Assembly (NCBI RefSeq): GCF_032051675.1
Contig: NZ_CP116968.1
Location: forward strand, 1,736,001 to 1,800,000
From: Candidatus Nitrospira neomarina
Lineage (GTDB): Bacteria > Nitrospirota > Nitrospiria > Nitrospirales > UBA8639
DNA length: 64,000 nt
Direction of reading: 5' to 3'
A program made the translations under genes and the position numbers. How positions within the stretch are numbered: position 1 is the first letter of the stretch; every line of letters begins with the position of its first letter. This document shows, in pieces, positions 35,877-45,882 of the stretch. Below the pieces are notes generated by a model. That model worked only from the letters and a program-made list of their open reading frames with translations. It was not told the DNA's origin and ran no database searches.

Positions 35877-36245
35877 AAGAAGCCTCCTTCTGTCTAAAGA
35901 ACCATGCGAATCATGACAAAGAACACAAAACCGCCCTTTTCGGACGGTACGGAAAGCGAGGAGGAATGAAGGTCCTACATCCTCACGAAAGGATCGTCGA
36001 GATCAATCCTCCTAGGAATGAAAAGGCAGGAAAGGCAGGAGAACCACCATCGCTTGTACCGTGAGTCAGGGTAGCACTCCACTGGGAGGGAGTCAAATAC
36101 AGTTGAGATTGTCGTCGCGGAATTACTACGTAACCTCCCAATCACATCACGTCCTCCAGAGTCCTTGCTTCTCAACGACCGGCATTACTCACGTCATAAG
36201 CAAGGGGAGAAAACTCATCTCAATACTGAGACGTGGGACAGGTAT
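35877..36245. other. Intergenic region
   Basis: About 370 bases downstream of the Sel1-repeat gene. It holds the candidate terminator at 35927-35948 and the promoter region of the small gene at 35607. No further gene seen. Confidence 0.4.
35927..35948 (-). terminator. Candidate intrinsic terminator
   Basis: On the minus strand ACCGTCC, a GAAAA loop and GGGCGGT form a 7-bp stem with one G-U pair, followed by TTTTG. It lies about 300 bases downstream of the Sel1-repeat gene, so it may end that transcript. The T run is short. Confidence 0.4.
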
Positions 36246-36848
36246 CTAAAGGGCAACCTCTTCACCTTTGGGTTTCCATTTCCGTGCAAGATCTGTTGCC
36301 TCGGCGATCTGATCCGCGGTCATCTCCTGCGAGAGTAGATCTAATGCCTGGATCGACGGATCTATGCCCTGCTGTGCAGCCAGATATGCCCACATATAGG
36401 CTTGCACCAGGTCCTGGCGGACCCCTTCTCCTTTATAGTACATGAGGCCAACATGATTTTGGGCACCACCATTGCCCTGTTCGGCAGCCCGTAGAAACCA
36501 TCGAAAGGCTTCTTGAAAGTCCTGCGGGACCCCCAAACCCTGGCGGTACATCGCCCCAAGGTTGTTTTGAGCCCTGGCATTCCCAAGATCGGCTGCCCGA
36601 CGGTACCACAGTCGCGCCTGCTCAAAATCCTGCGGCACTCCCTGCCCGTACCGGTACATATAGCCCAACATGTTCTGTGCCTCGGTATTTCCCTCTTCCG
36701 CCAAGGGTCGCCATTCAGACAGAGCGGCTGGAAAATTCTCCTGCAGGTATGCCTCCTCTCCTTCCTCATACCCGGCCCACCCTACTCCCACCCAACAGAG
36801 CAAGAAAATTAGGCTGAGTCTCAGGGTGAAAACCGACAGGATCATCAT
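36246..36848 (-). CDS. Exported Sel1-like repeat protein
   Basis: A 200-residue protein with an N-terminal signal peptide (hydrophobic to about residue 25, WAGYEE after) and four Sel1/TPR-like repeats of about 36 residues: the sequence A-x-N-x-LG-x-MY-x-GxGVPQDF-x-A-x-x-W is repeated with small changes. Such solenoids act as protein-interaction scaffolds in the periplasm. The last repeat diverges (MWAYLAAQQG). No partner is adjacent; the ABC-F gene upstream on the same strand is unrelated. Confidence 0.88.
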   Translation of the reverse strand: MMILSVFTLRLSLIFLLCWVGVGWAGYEEGEEAYLQENFPAALSEWRPLAEEGNTEAQNMLGYMYRYGQGVPQDFEQARLWYRRAADLGNARAQNNLGAMYRQGLGVPQDFQEAFRWFLRAAEQGNGGAQNHVGLMYYKGEGVRQDLVQAYMWAYLAAQQGIDPSIQALDLLSQEMTADQIAEATDLARKWKPKGEEVAL

Positions 36849-36937
36849 GTCATGACTCCCTTTGCCTCACGACAGGGTCAACTCACCATCGGGTAAAGAC
36901 AGACAGGCGCGCATATATCCCATATATCCATTGTACT

Positions 36938-38746
36938 CTATGCCTGTTGCTTGGCCTCAAGTTCCGCCCATCGGGTATACAAACGTTCCACTTCCTGTTC
37001 GGCGGCCTTGAGATTTTCATAGGCTTCTTGAAGCTTGTGATGATTCGCTGCAATTTTGGGATTTTCTGTTTCAGTACGGCATAATTCGAGTACCGCCTCG
37101 GCATCAAGGACCCGTTTTTCTATCGTGTCATACTCCTGCTGGTCACGAAACGACAGTTTTTTTGCTTTTGGCCGTTCAGCCGTGGCACGGACACTCTTCG
37201 ATTGAGTGCCGGTCTGGTCTTTGCCTGACCGTTGCCGGCGAAGCCAGGATTCCCATTGTCCGTAATCCGCAAATTGCCCGTATGCTCCCTGCCCGTCCAA
37301 TCCTACAAAATCCGTACACACTTCCTCCATCATGTACCGATCATGGGTCACCAGGATCAAGGCTCCGGGAAATTCTTTTAAACTTTCTTCCAACACTTCT
37401 CTTGTCGGAATATCCAAGTCGTTCGTAGGCTCATCCACAATCAACACGTCGGCGGACTGCAGCATTAACCGGGCAATGACTGCACGGGCTTGTTCGCCAC
37501 CGGAAAGCAACTCAATAGGGAGATCCAATTGTTCAGGCTGAAACTGAAACCGTTTGGCCCATCCAGCCAGATGCACGGTCTGGCCCCGGTACATGACGGT
37601 ATGTCCCGAATCCGACAACGTCCGCCGCAGGGTCATCTTTGGATCGAGTTGATCACGATTTTGGTCAAAATATACGACTTGCAATTTATCCGCATACGTT
37701 ACGCTTCCCTGATCAGGCTCCAATTCCTTGGCAAGTAATTTCAACAGGGTGGACTTCCCCGAACCATTATGACCTAAGACCCCTGTGGCGGTTCCCGGTG
37801 AGATGACCCAGTCCAATTTTTGGATAATGGTTCGCGGGCCGAACGTCTTTCGAAGCTGATGGACAACTATTAACTGTTTTGTGCGACGACCCGAGCCGAC
37901 AAAATCGATCGAGGTTTCCTCTTGTCGCAAACGCACCTGGGTCTCAGCTAATTCAGCCTGCAACGCATGGGCTGAATCTATGCGCGATTTCGCTTTAGTG
38001 GATCGAGCCTTGGGCCCTCGACGAAGCCACTCTTCTTCCCTACGAACCTTTCCCGCCAATGCCTGAGCCTGTTGAGTTTGGCTATTCAGAAATTCTTCCC
38101 GCTTAACCAGAAACTCTTCATAGCTTCCCGGAACAAGAAAAATCCCATCCGGATATCTCCGATTGATTTCAGCAATCTTATTGGTGGCATGCCCAAGAAA
38201 CCATCGATCATGGCTCACCATGACCCACGGCCATGGAGCCTGGGACATCACCTGCTCCAACCAACGCATCCCTTCCAGATCGAGATGGTTCGTCGGCTCA
38301 TCCACCAGCATGACATCCGGCGCCTGAACAAACCCACAGGCAATGGCGAGCCGCTTTTTCCATCCGCCTGAAAGAGGGCCCACGGGCTGATCGCCTTGAC
38401 CAAACCCCATGCGTCCCAATGTCTCCTGCACCCGAGCCACACAGTCATGCGCGTGGAGGCCGGATGCCAAGGCTGCTCGTTCGATTTCCTCGGCGACCGT
38501 AGACTCCGAATCGAAATCAGCCTGTTGGGGAATATAGGCAATGCGAAGATGCTGCCGTCGAGTGACTCTTCCCTCATCCGGCTGTTCAAGCCCGGCAAAA
38601 ATTCGAAGGAGGGTACTTTTCCCCGATCCATTCGGCCCGATAATTCCGATCCGGTCTTTTTCTGAAATGCCTAGGGTCAGTTCCTGGAAGAGACGCTTGG
38701 TCCCATAGGCTTTGGTAAGCTTCTGTCCATAAATCAGCGCTGACAT
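36938..38746 (-). CDS. uup: ABC-F ATPase, Uup type
   Basis: A 602-residue soluble protein with two ABC cassettes and no membrane part. First Walker A GPNGSGKST at 37-45 and second GHNGSGKST; signature motifs (LSGGWKKR, LSGGEQAR); Walker B motifs VDEPTNHLD and VDEPTNDLD. A linker rich in Arg/Glu lies between them and a C-terminal coiled coil (after about 530) gives the Uup type. ABC-F proteins work on the ribosome or on branched DNA. The ATG at 38746 is chosen because AAGGAG lies 10 bases upstream; a GTG three codons earlier is too close to that site. Confidence 0.93.
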   Translation of the reverse strand: MSALIYGQKLTKAYGTKRLFQELTLGISEKDRIGIIGPNGSGKSTLLRIFAGLEQPDEGRVTRRQHLRIAYIPQQADFDSESTVAEEIERAALASGLHAHDCVARVQETLGRMGFGQGDQPVGPLSGGWKKRLAIACGFVQAPDVMLVDEPTNHLDLEGMRWLEQVMSQAPWPWVMVSHDRWFLGHATNKIAEINRRYPDGIFLVPGSYEEFLVKREEFLNSQTQQAQALAGKVRREEEWLRRGPKARSTKAKSRIDSAHALQAELAETQVRLRQEETSIDFVGSGRRTKQLIVVHQLRKTFGPRTIIQKLDWVISPGTATGVLGHNGSGKSTLLKLLAKELEPDQGSVTYADKLQVVYFDQNRDQLDPKMTLRRTLSDSGHTVMYRGQTVHLAGWAKRFQFQPEQLDLPIELLSGGEQARAVIARLMLQSADVLIVDEPTNDLDIPTREVLEESLKEFPGALILVTHDRYMMEEVCTDFVGLDGQGAYGQFADYGQWESWLRRQRSGKDQTGTQSKSVRATAERPKAKKLSFRDQQEYDTIEKRVLDAEAVLELCRTETENPKIAANHHKLQEAYENLKAAEQEVERLYTRWAELEAKQQA

Positions 38747-39016
38747 ACGTATCACACTCCTTCAAAGTCCGACCTTCATAAACCGGACATAAATATTATC
38801 CCTTCCCACCTGGGGAACGCCCCCATTCCTGCCAGACCGGACTCACGCAAGAAATACCCCCCTTTCAACATACCTGTCTCCAGAGGCAGAAACCAAGCTA
38901 CGGGATCTGTTTGCTAAAAGACGACCTCACGCACGCTTCTATGTAAATTTCATGAATGCCGAATGGCATTAGTCGGTGCCAACCTTGAGCACCATTATCC
39001 CAACCACAGACCATTA

Positions 39017-40255
39017 TCACTCTCTGTCCTCTCCACCATTCTCACACCTCCCTGGCCATGAACACATAAATGGACGTTTCAGTCGTTGGAGAATTTTGGC
39101 CCAAAGCGTCTGATACGTTTCATGTCCCTGTAAGAGTTCACAATAGCGCCCAAGCACCCGTTGATAGGCGTCGGGAAACGTCCGGCCGGCCCACCAATGG
39201 CAGGATCGAGGTAATCCATAAATGATGGCTCCTAATCGAGAAGCCACTCGAAATTCCAATCCGAATTCAGCTTCCGCATTCCTTTCATATTCCTCCAACC
39301 GATGCCGTGGATCCCTAATACTGGAAGCCACACTGACTGCCGCCAATTGTCCGGATCGGACAGCATAATAAATTCCTTCTCCCAGTAACGGATCAACCAA
39401 ATGACCGGCATCGCCAACCAACACGGCTCGAGACCGCACCAAGCTTCCAGTCCATCGATGTCCTGGGCGATACGCCGGATGATGGGCAATTGGGAGGGGG
39501 TGTCCTAAGGGAGAAGGAATCGAAAGCCCGGCCAAAGCAGATTCATGACTAATAAATTCCTCAAAACTACGTTTAGGACGATTTCTGCCACGAATAAATT
39601 CACCCACACCCAGCGAGAGGCCTTGTTCCTTCGGAAAGACCCAGCCGTATCCTTTTTTTGCTGCGCGTAAACTGATTAATACTGTTTGTGAGCACTGAAA
39701 CGCATGAGGTGTGTCTCCATGGTATTCACTTTCCAACGCAGGAATATTGACGACCTCCCGCCCGGGGAAACATTGTTGAGCCACCACACTCGTCGCTCCA
39801 TCGGCTCCGATGACGATCCGGCCGCGATACCGTCCCTTCCCAGTGGTCACTTCGACCCCATTCTCTAATTCCTGAATGGCGACGACGGACTCCTCTTCCC
39901 GGATTTCTACTCCAACCTGCCGGGCTTTCTCGACCAACCATTGATCGAAGGTCTTACGCATGACCATGTAGGCCACCGGACGCGGAGATTCGACAATAAA
40001 GAAATCCGTTCCCCCATATATAAATTGCACACGATACACCGTCCCCTCAATAATCGTTTTGAAATCGGCCGGAAGAATTTTCTCAATTCTGGCGGAGAGC
40101 CCTCCGCCACAGACTTTGTACCTGGGATGAACCTGCTTATCAAACGCCATCACGGACATCCCCAATCGGCTCAACTCATATGCGGTCGAAGCCCCCGCCG
40201 GCCCCATGCCCACGACAATCACATCGTACTGAAAGGAATGAAGAGGAGGAGTCAC
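39017..40255 (-). CDS. Geranylgeranyl reductase-family FAD oxidoreductase
   Basis: A 412-residue flavoprotein. The N-terminal Rossmann GMGPAGASTAYEL, the central VIGADG, and GDAGHLVDPLLGEGI fit the GGR/ChlP group of the p-hydroxybenzoate hydroxylase superfamily. Members reduce isoprenoid chains of lipids, quinones or chlorophyll; which of these applies here is unknown. A Cys-rich PRYKVCGGGL motif, typical of GGR proteins, follows the first glycine motif. The start at 40255 is a GTG without a clear ribosome site, so it is uncertain, but it sits only 10 residues before the FAD strand, as expected. Confidence 0.88.
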   Translation of the reverse strand: MTPPLHSFQYDVIVVGMGPAGASTAYELSRLGMSVMAFDKQVHPRYKVCGGGLSARIEKILPADFKTIIEGTVYRVQFIYGGTDFFIVESPRPVAYMVMRKTFDQWLVEKARQVGVEIREEESVVAIQELENGVEVTTGKGRYRGRIVIGADGATSVVAQQCFPGREVVNIPALESEYHGDTPHAFQCSQTVLISLRAAKKGYGWVFPKEQGLSLGVGEFIRGRNRPKRSFEEFISHESALAGLSIPSPLGHPLPIAHHPAYRPGHRWTGSLVRSRAVLVGDAGHLVDPLLGEGIYYAVRSGQLAAVSVASSIRDPRHRLEEYERNAEAEFGLEFRVASRLGAIIYGLPRSCHWWAGRTFPDAYQRVLGRYCELLQGHETYQTLWAKILQRLKRPFMCSWPGRCENGGEDRE

Positions 40256-40598
40256 AGGTCAGAGATGAACCGTCGTGAATGAACTTGCGAGACAAACCTG
40301 AACAGGTTAGAAAGTAGGAGGCTATCCGGTTACGAAAAACTGTGTTCTCTTTTGAAAATCTGTTCCTACTGTACTGGAATTCTCCCTACGTTGACTACCC
40401 CTTCACCGCTCTCAATAAAAGACCCAAATGCCCACAGTGGAGCGTGATAGCCCGGGAATAGAGAATGATTCACCACATTGTCCCTCAAGAGCTGAAAGAG
40501 GTCAGGGAAGATAGGTGGCTGACCCGTCAAAGAATCCCAAAGGATCCCTTACCAAAACAGACAACCGGGAAAGGAAGAAGAAGGGAGAGATAGGAAAG
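40256..40598. other. Gene-free interval
   Basis: About 340 bases between the STAS gene stop and the flavoprotein start. No gene, hairpin with T run, or repeat recognised. Confidence 0.4.
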
Positions 40599-40937
40599 CT
40601 AGAGCTCAGAAAATGTCGAAAATTCGGAATCCGTTGTATACATGGGAATGATTCTCTCCATATGCATTTCGGATAAAAGGGTCTTCACCGGATCCTGAGG
40701 GTTTACAATAATCATCCGCCCTTTGAGTTTCATGAAGGTCTTGGCAAGGAGCACCAAAGCCCCTAACCCCACACTATCCAAAAAGGTCACTCCTTGAAAA
40801 TCCAGGATAAGCCCTTTTGAATTCGGGTCTGTATATTTTTCTGCGGTCTCCTTAAAGGCATTTTTTGAAAATATATCCAATTTTCCTGAAAGACTTACGA
40901 CCGGCAAGCCATTCATGTTTCGTTCTTTAATAATCAT
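40599..40937 (-). CDS. STAS-domain anti-sigma factor antagonist
   Basis: A 112-residue single STAS domain of the SpoIIAA/RsbV type. The phosphorylatable serine S55 lies in FLDSVGLGA. Such proteins are dephosphorylated under stress and release a sigma factor by binding its anti-sigma kinase. No kinase (RsbW) or phosphatase (RsbU) gene is adjacent, so its partners are encoded elsewhere. An AGGAGG lies upstream but rather far (about 17 bases) from the ATG. Confidence 0.9.
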   Translation of the reverse strand: MIIKERNMNGLPVVSLSGKLDIFSKNAFKETAEKYTDPNSKGLILDFQGVTFLDSVGLGALVLLAKTFMKLKGRMIIVNPQDPVKTLLSEMHMERIIPMYTTDSEFSTFSEL

Positions 40938-41309
40938 GGCTGGGCATTGCTCCTCCTCTTTCCATGATCCGCTCGCACGTAGATTGCCCCCTGTTTTTTG
41001 GCTTTGGTGGATCTATCGGATCATTTAGAGGGAATCTTGAGGGTTACGGCCTGATTTATGAACGTTCAACAGCGTTACGTACTATCTTGAGCCTCTTCCC
41101 GGGTTGAGAAATGCACGCTCAAAAATGAGTGAAAAAGTCAGCAGAAAGGAAAAAGAATGGGTTGAGGAATATCTGCCAGGGAAGACGAACCATACTCCCC
41201 TGTGCCTAGCGGCCCGTCATGGAACCCAAGGGAACCTCACAAAGAGAGGCAAGCTCTTTGCCGGAAGCCAAACACACGGAGCTCCTTTATTTTCAAACTG
41301 AATGTTCTC
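40938..41309. other. Gene-free interval
   Basis: About 370 bases between the STAS gene and the protease stop. A short plus-strand open frame at 41104-41301 has no ribosome site and no recognisable product. Nothing else seen. Confidence 0.4.
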
Positions 41310-42323
41310 TCAGGATCGACCCAACGTAACCGAGAGCAGCTCCTGAGCATCTCCACGCTGAACCCTGAGCTCGACAACCTGGCCGGGTTCCGTTCGCTCA
41401 ATCAGATAATTTTTCAATTGTGCCGGTGTGGTAATCAGGACATCATTAATGGCCATCAACACATCGCCTTTTTTAAATCCCGCATGGCGTGAGGGACCGG
41501 TGGCTTTGGCCACGACCAGCGCCCAACGACTTCCCATCCTCAGTGTTTGGAGCTGAATCCCCAGCACCGAAAACCCCGGCACCCTATCAGCCAAAACGGC
41601 CGTCACCACCCGTTGAACCAACGGTCCCGGGAGCGCAAAAGCCAATCGGGCACACCGTCGATCATCATGCGGTGTTTCCGTTTGAATGATGGCATGCATA
41701 AGCCCTACCAGTTGTCCATGTTGATTCAACAGCCCCCCGCCAGAATTGCCGCTACACACGGACATATCGACCTGCATTAATCGACTGTTCACCGTCGGCA
41801 AAAACGTATTGGGATTTCCAGTCGTACCAAAGTTAATCGCCGGCCCCCAACCCAGTGGATACCCGACCGTAAAGACCTGATCACCATATGTCACATCTTC
41901 TTTGGCGAACGTGACATGCGCTTGGGGCCAATCCGATTCGGAACCCTGGAGTTGATACACGGCCACATCCAGGTATGCATTGGCTCCCTGGCGAGCAGCC
42001 GGCAATTCAAAAAGGGTGTCCGTCACCACATGAATGGTGTCCGGGATTATGACTTTTCCTCCCTCGGTTCGCTCTACCGCATGCCGTGCCGTCACAATCA
42101 CTCCCCGGCCAATATGGATGCCCGATCCGCGAATGCTGACCGGTAGCCCATAGTTATTGTCTGAAATCTCAGATTGATCAGCCGGGAGGATCCCGACTGT
42201 CGCCACCTTCGCCTGTTCAATGGCCTGGGAAATCGGAATGGCCGAAGCCTCTCCCAACCCAACGAAGTACCCAAGCCCTACAACAAAAACAAGTCCAATG
42301 AAAATCGACCTGTCAGCACTCAT
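41310..42323 (-). CDS. Exported trypsin-like serine protease with PDZ domain
   Basis: A 337-residue periplasmic HtrA/Deg-like protease. Signal segment at 5-28; catalytic triad H81 (TARHAVE), D119 (YLDVAV) and S194 (SGNSGGG); a PDZ domain from about 245 on (ALVVAKATGPSRHAG, GDVLMAIND). One PDZ only, as in DegS. It should cut misfolded envelope proteins or act in stress signalling. The start at 42323 is favoured over 42374 because GGAGGG lies about 6 bases upstream and it opens directly with a signal peptide. Confidence 0.9.
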   Translation of the reverse strand: MSADRSIFIGLVFVVGLGYFVGLGEASAIPISQAIEQAKVATVGILPADQSEISDNNYGLPVSIRGSGIHIGRGVIVTARHAVERTEGGKVIIPDTIHVVTDTLFELPAARQGANAYLDVAVYQLQGSESDWPQAHVTFAKEDVTYGDQVFTVGYPLGWGPAINFGTTGNPNTFLPTVNSRLMQVDMSVCSGNSGGGLLNQHGQLVGLMHAIIQTETPHDDRRCARLAFALPGPLVQRVVTAVLADRVPGFSVLGIQLQTLRMGSRWALVVAKATGPSRHAGFKKGDVLMAINDVLITTPAQLKNYLIERTEPGQVVELRVQRGDAQELLSVTLGRS

Positions 42324-42528
42324 CCGTACCCTCCGCGTTTCAGAATGGCTTGCATAGCGCGTAACAATACTCATCCTTCGAACCGACTCCCTCTCTCAAT
42401 GATATTCAACAATAAAACAGGTAAATAAGACTTATCTCTGAACACCTCATCCGCGAGTTCAACGTGCTTTTCTCTGCCGGATGCGAACGACTGGTTTGTG
42501 TCGGCAACTGACCCGCCATGCCTGCGGC

Positions 42529-43092
42529 TCATGCAGGTTGGCCCCAATCCTTCAACCCACCGAACAACGCTTTCATATGCTGATAGGAATAATGGGCATT
42601 TCTCCCACTCGGATTCGGCAACACACAAACAGGAGCATCCCCAAGGGTAAGAGATTGCAGGCCAACCTGAATAGGGTGTTCAGACAACCGTTGGACAGCC
42701 GTGGGCGCCTCCTTGGACGAGAGAAGCATGCGAGCCATACTGACTCCTAACAAAGCCACAAGTCGAGGTTGATATTTCGTGATTTTGGTCACTAATGCCT
42801 GATGTCCTTCCAGAAAATCCCGTTTTTCCAAATCCTGAACACCGGCGGTCGGCCGGGCAATCAGATTGGTCAGTCCATATCCGAATTCGGGCAATTGCCA
42901 ATCATCCTGATAGGTCATGGGAAAGGGGATCAGCCTGGCGTCAAACAGTAATTTCCAAAACCGGTTGGAAGGCCCGGCAAAATGATGCCCGACCTCTGCA
43001 GAACGCAGACCCGGGTTAATTCCAACAAAGAGAATGGATAAGCCGGGGACCAGATAATCGGGAAGACCTGAATGCGGATAACTTGTGTCCAT
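42529..43092 (-). CDS. mug: Mismatch-specific uracil-DNA glycosylase (Mug/TDG type)
   Basis: A 187-residue base-excision repair enzyme. It removes U or T from G mismatches in double-stranded DNA. The catalytic-site motif GINPGLRSAEVGHHFAGPSN and the downstream WQLPEFGYGLTNL and NPSGRNAHY motifs are those of the Mug family (Mug itself has NPSGLS-type text). ATG at 43092 is preferred because GAGG precedes it and the protein then starts close to the first core strand; ATG at 43131 would add 13 residues. Confidence 0.92.
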   Translation of the reverse strand: MDTSYPHSGLPDYLVPGLSILFVGINPGLRSAEVGHHFAGPSNRFWKLLFDARLIPFPMTYQDDWQLPEFGYGLTNLIARPTAGVQDLEKRDFLEGHQALVTKITKYQPRLVALLGVSMARMLLSSKEAPTAVQRLSEHPIQVGLQSLTLGDAPVCVLPNPSGRNAHYSYQHMKALFGGLKDWGQPA

Positions 43093-43286
43093 TCGTCCTC
43101 GATCGTTGGATACACCCTCACGCGTCTTCATGTCTCAAATATAGGAAGCCGGGAATTGTGCTGTGTAGCCTTTAGCACGACTGCGACTATGGATCGGAGA
43201 ATACGAGGAGATTGTGGAGAATAAACCGGAAATGCTTGAAGAAGAATTTCATCCAACCGGCCACCGGGCCAACAACGGATCGTGAT

Positions 43287-43937
43287 TTACTTGGAAGCCA
43301 GTTTCGTCTGAATTTCTGAAAATGTTTTCTCAGCCTCAGGGAGAAGATCATCCCGGTTTCCCGCCCTGGCAAGCTCGAGTGCCTTTTTCGCTAAATCAAA
43401 AGCCTCTTGATCCTCTCCCCGCTCGGCACACGAACGCGCAACGACCATGCGAGCATTAATGGATTGAGGTTCCTGCTGAATCACCTGCCGCAGCATCGCT
43501 TCGCCTTTTTCGGAGTCTCCTCCAAATAACCCGGGGACTTCGATGAGGATCGTCCCTTTGGAAGAAAGGGCATCCATATGATTAGGATTGAGCAACAGGG
43601 TCTTGTCCAGAGCTTCCATCATCCGTCCATATTCAAACACCGAGAAAAGCACTTCTCCGTTGGCGCGCATGCGCTCGCCGATATTACAGAACAGAGCAAA
43701 ATGCGCATCGGCTGAACGTTCGTCCAGCCCCACCGCCCTTTCAGCCAACTTTCGCCCCCGCTCAAAATGATCAACCCGAACCGTTTCCTCCTTCGCCCGT
43801 CTCCCTTCATGGCATTCATCCATCGCCTGTTTTGTCAGAACCTGAGAAGATTCTTCAGCCCAGACTCCGGGAATCACCCACCAGGAAAGCAGCAAAGTGG
43901 CCAATAAGATATAAAGCATTCGATGAGTAACGGTCAT
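43287..43937 (-). CDS. Periplasmic TPR-repeat protein
   Basis: A 216-residue exported protein with an N-terminal signal peptide (cleavage near VWAEE, residue ~28) and a helical TPR-like body: alternating Ala/Leu helices, LNPNHMDALSSKGTIL, PGLFGGDSEKGEAML and QEPQSINARMVVARSC. It resembles TatT-like/TPR lipoprotein-type scaffolds found with TRAP transporters, but no transporter gene is adjacent. The ATG at 43937 is used (AAGGA 10 bases upstream); a TTG three codons earlier is less likely. Confidence 0.8.
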   Translation of the reverse strand: MTVTHRMLYILLATLLLSWWVIPGVWAEESSQVLTKQAMDECHEGRRAKEETVRVDHFERGRKLAERAVGLDERSADAHFALFCNIGERMRANGEVLFSVFEYGRMMEALDKTLLLNPNHMDALSSKGTILIEVPGLFGGDSEKGEAMLRQVIQQEPQSINARMVVARSCAERGEDQEAFDLAKKALELARAGNRDDLLPEAEKTFSEIQTKLASK

Positions 43938-44165
43938 CTTGTACAAGTCCTTCGTGCGTTACACCGGTGACTTCCAGCCAATGAAAGTGCAGACAAAAAC
44001 AATTAAATATTTTAAACCAAGTCAACCGCTTATGCCAACGCCCAGGATTAGAATTTTCCCCTTACGATTACACAGGGGAGAGACATTTAGGGAGTGTTGA
44101 ATAATAAGGATGTTCAAGGGCAAATTTTCCCAGGATTAGATTACTCATCAAAGGCTCCTGGTCGG

Positions 44166-44300
44166 TTCAAAAAAGCATGCCCTGAGTCTTTCCGAAGGGT
44201 CCGTCCAGCAAGGCCGCAGCCGTTTTTACGCGCGGAGCGTACGCGTAGTACGTGAGCACGGAAAAATGGCGAGAACGCCGCTGGCGGCTTTTTTCAACAG
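44166..44300 (-). repeat. Dispersed repeat copy A (MITE/REP-like)
   Basis: Inverted copy of the element at 49473-49586. Read on the minus strand it begins TGTTGAAAAAAGCCGCCAGC, passes CGTGCTCACGTAC and GCGGCCTTGCTGGAC, and ends in GCTTTTTTGAACC. The ends form an imperfect terminal inverted repeat of about 12 bp. Compared with copy B it has an extra GGAAAGACTCAGGGCATG segment near one end. It carries no gene. Confidence 0.85.
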
Positions 44301-44367
44301 ACCCATTTACTGTTGGGACAACGAGAAAGAGTCTATGAGCAGAGCTCATGCTGTGAATGAGCGGTTG

Positions 44368-45612
44368 TCAGAACGTTCCCAAAGTGGTGCTCCGCGTCTT
44401 TTGGAGCCATCGTGCAGCCCCAACACCCGCAGCATGGCCACTGGCAAAACAGGCAGTTAGAAGATAGCCACCGGTTGGGGCTTCCCAATCCAGCATTTCT
44501 CCCGCACAAAAGACTCCGGGCACGGTACGGATCATCAGTCGCTGGTCCAAGGCTTCGAAGGCCACTCCGCCGGCCGTACTAATCGCTTCCTCTAACGGAC
44601 GGGGCGCGACAAGACGCACGGGCAGCGATTTGATGGCCGACCCGAGCAGCACGGGGTCGGCAAAATCTTGCTTTGCCACACATTCCCTTAGAAGGCCGGC
44701 CTTTACCCCTGAAATACCAACCCGGCGCTGTAGGTGGCTAGCCATCGAGCGTGAACCACGCGGCCGTGATAGTTCTGAAATGAGCCGCGACACATCACGA
44801 TCGGGCGCCAGATCCAATCGAAGAAGGGCCGTGCCTGTTTTCACGATCTCGTCGCGTAACCATGCCGAAATCGCATAAATCACTCCCCCTTCAAGGCCGG
44901 TCTCCGTCAGAACGAATTCACCCTGTTGCCGGAACTCAACGCCCTCGTGAGTGGTTCCCGCAACGGCAACCGGCTTCACGGGATGGCCGGCATAGCGTCC
45001 GCGGAGGTGCGGACTCCAAGCCACATCAAACCCACAATTCGCAGGCTTTAGTGGTTCAATGGGAACACCCCGCCCGGCGAGCAACGGCACCCACGCCCCA
45101 TCGGAGCCGAACCGGGACCAACTGCCACCACCTAATGCCAACACCACTGCATCAGCAGAAACGTAACGATCCCCTTGCGGCGTGGCAAACCGCAGGGATC
45201 CGGTCTCGGCCCAGCCACTCCAGCGATGCCGCACATGAATCGCCAAACCGAGCTGGCGCAACCGGCGCAGCCACGCGCGCAAAAGAGGTGCCGACTTGAG
45301 GTCTGTGGGAAACACCCGTCCGGATGTTCCGATAAACGTCTCAACACCCAGTTCATGAGCCCACTCGCGTAACGCATCAGGGCCAAATCCTGCGAGCAAC
45401 GATTGGAACTGTCCCTGCCGGGAGCCATATCGTGCAAGAAATCTCTTTAATGGTTCGGAATGCGTCAGGTTGAGCCCACCCTTCCCCGCTAGCAGAAATT
45501 TTCGACCGACGGACGCCATTGCGTCATACAGATCCACGCATGCGCCCTCCGAAATCGCCGCCTCGGCAGCCATCAGACCAGCCGGCCCCCCGCCAATCAC
45601 CGCAATTTTCAT
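44368..45612 (-). CDS. BaiN/HI0933-like (TIGR03862-type) flavoprotein
   Basis: A 414-residue FAD-binding protein. The N-terminal IGGGPAGLMAAEA binds the adenine nucleotide; GRKFLLAGKGGLNLTHSE is the family signature. C-terminal VPGVFCAGEMLDWEAPTGGYLL also fits. Members are putative NAD(P)H-dependent oxidoreductases; BaiN works on bile acids but most homologues have no known role. The start at 45612 (MKIAVIGGG) puts the Rossmann strand directly at the N-terminus and has AGGGA upstream, so it is preferred over 45633. Confidence 0.88.
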   Translation of the reverse strand: MKIAVIGGGPAGLMAAEAAISEGACVDLYDAMASVGRKFLLAGKGGLNLTHSEPLKRFLARYGSRQGQFQSLLAGFGPDALREWAHELGVETFIGTSGRVFPTDLKSAPLLRAWLRRLRQLGLAIHVRHRWSGWAETGSLRFATPQGDRYVSADAVVLALGGGSWSRFGSDGAWVPLLAGRGVPIEPLKPANCGFDVAWSPHLRGRYAGHPVKPVAVAGTTHEGVEFRQQGEFVLTETGLEGGVIYAISAWLRDEIVKTGTALLRLDLAPDRDVSRLISELSRPRGSRSMASHLQRRVGISGVKAGLLRECVAKQDFADPVLLGSAIKSLPVRLVAPRPLEEAISTAGGVAFEALDQRLMIRTVPGVFCAGEMLDWEAPTGGYLLTACFASGHAAGVGAARWLQKTRSTTLGTF

Positions 45613-45882
45613 AGTTCCCTGCTTCAACATCATGTCAGACCGGCACCAGGGTGAAAGTCAAAAGGCTTTCTCAGGTGACAATTGTCGGTTGACGTCCCTG
45701 AGCGTGCATTTCGAATTCCAGCCTAATCCATAGTCCCCTCAGAGAAAATTTACCGCACCAATTTTCTTTCATTCATAAAGTGAATTGCCCGAAGAGAACG
45801 GTTTTATTTAAGATAGAGTCAGTGCATACATCAGGATCACTTCTTCCCCTAGTAGACTTCACAAGACAGGAGGCCGGAATTC

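Noticed and set aside
41104-41301. A 65-codon plus-strand frame after the STAS gene
   Set aside because: No ribosome site and no recognisable product.
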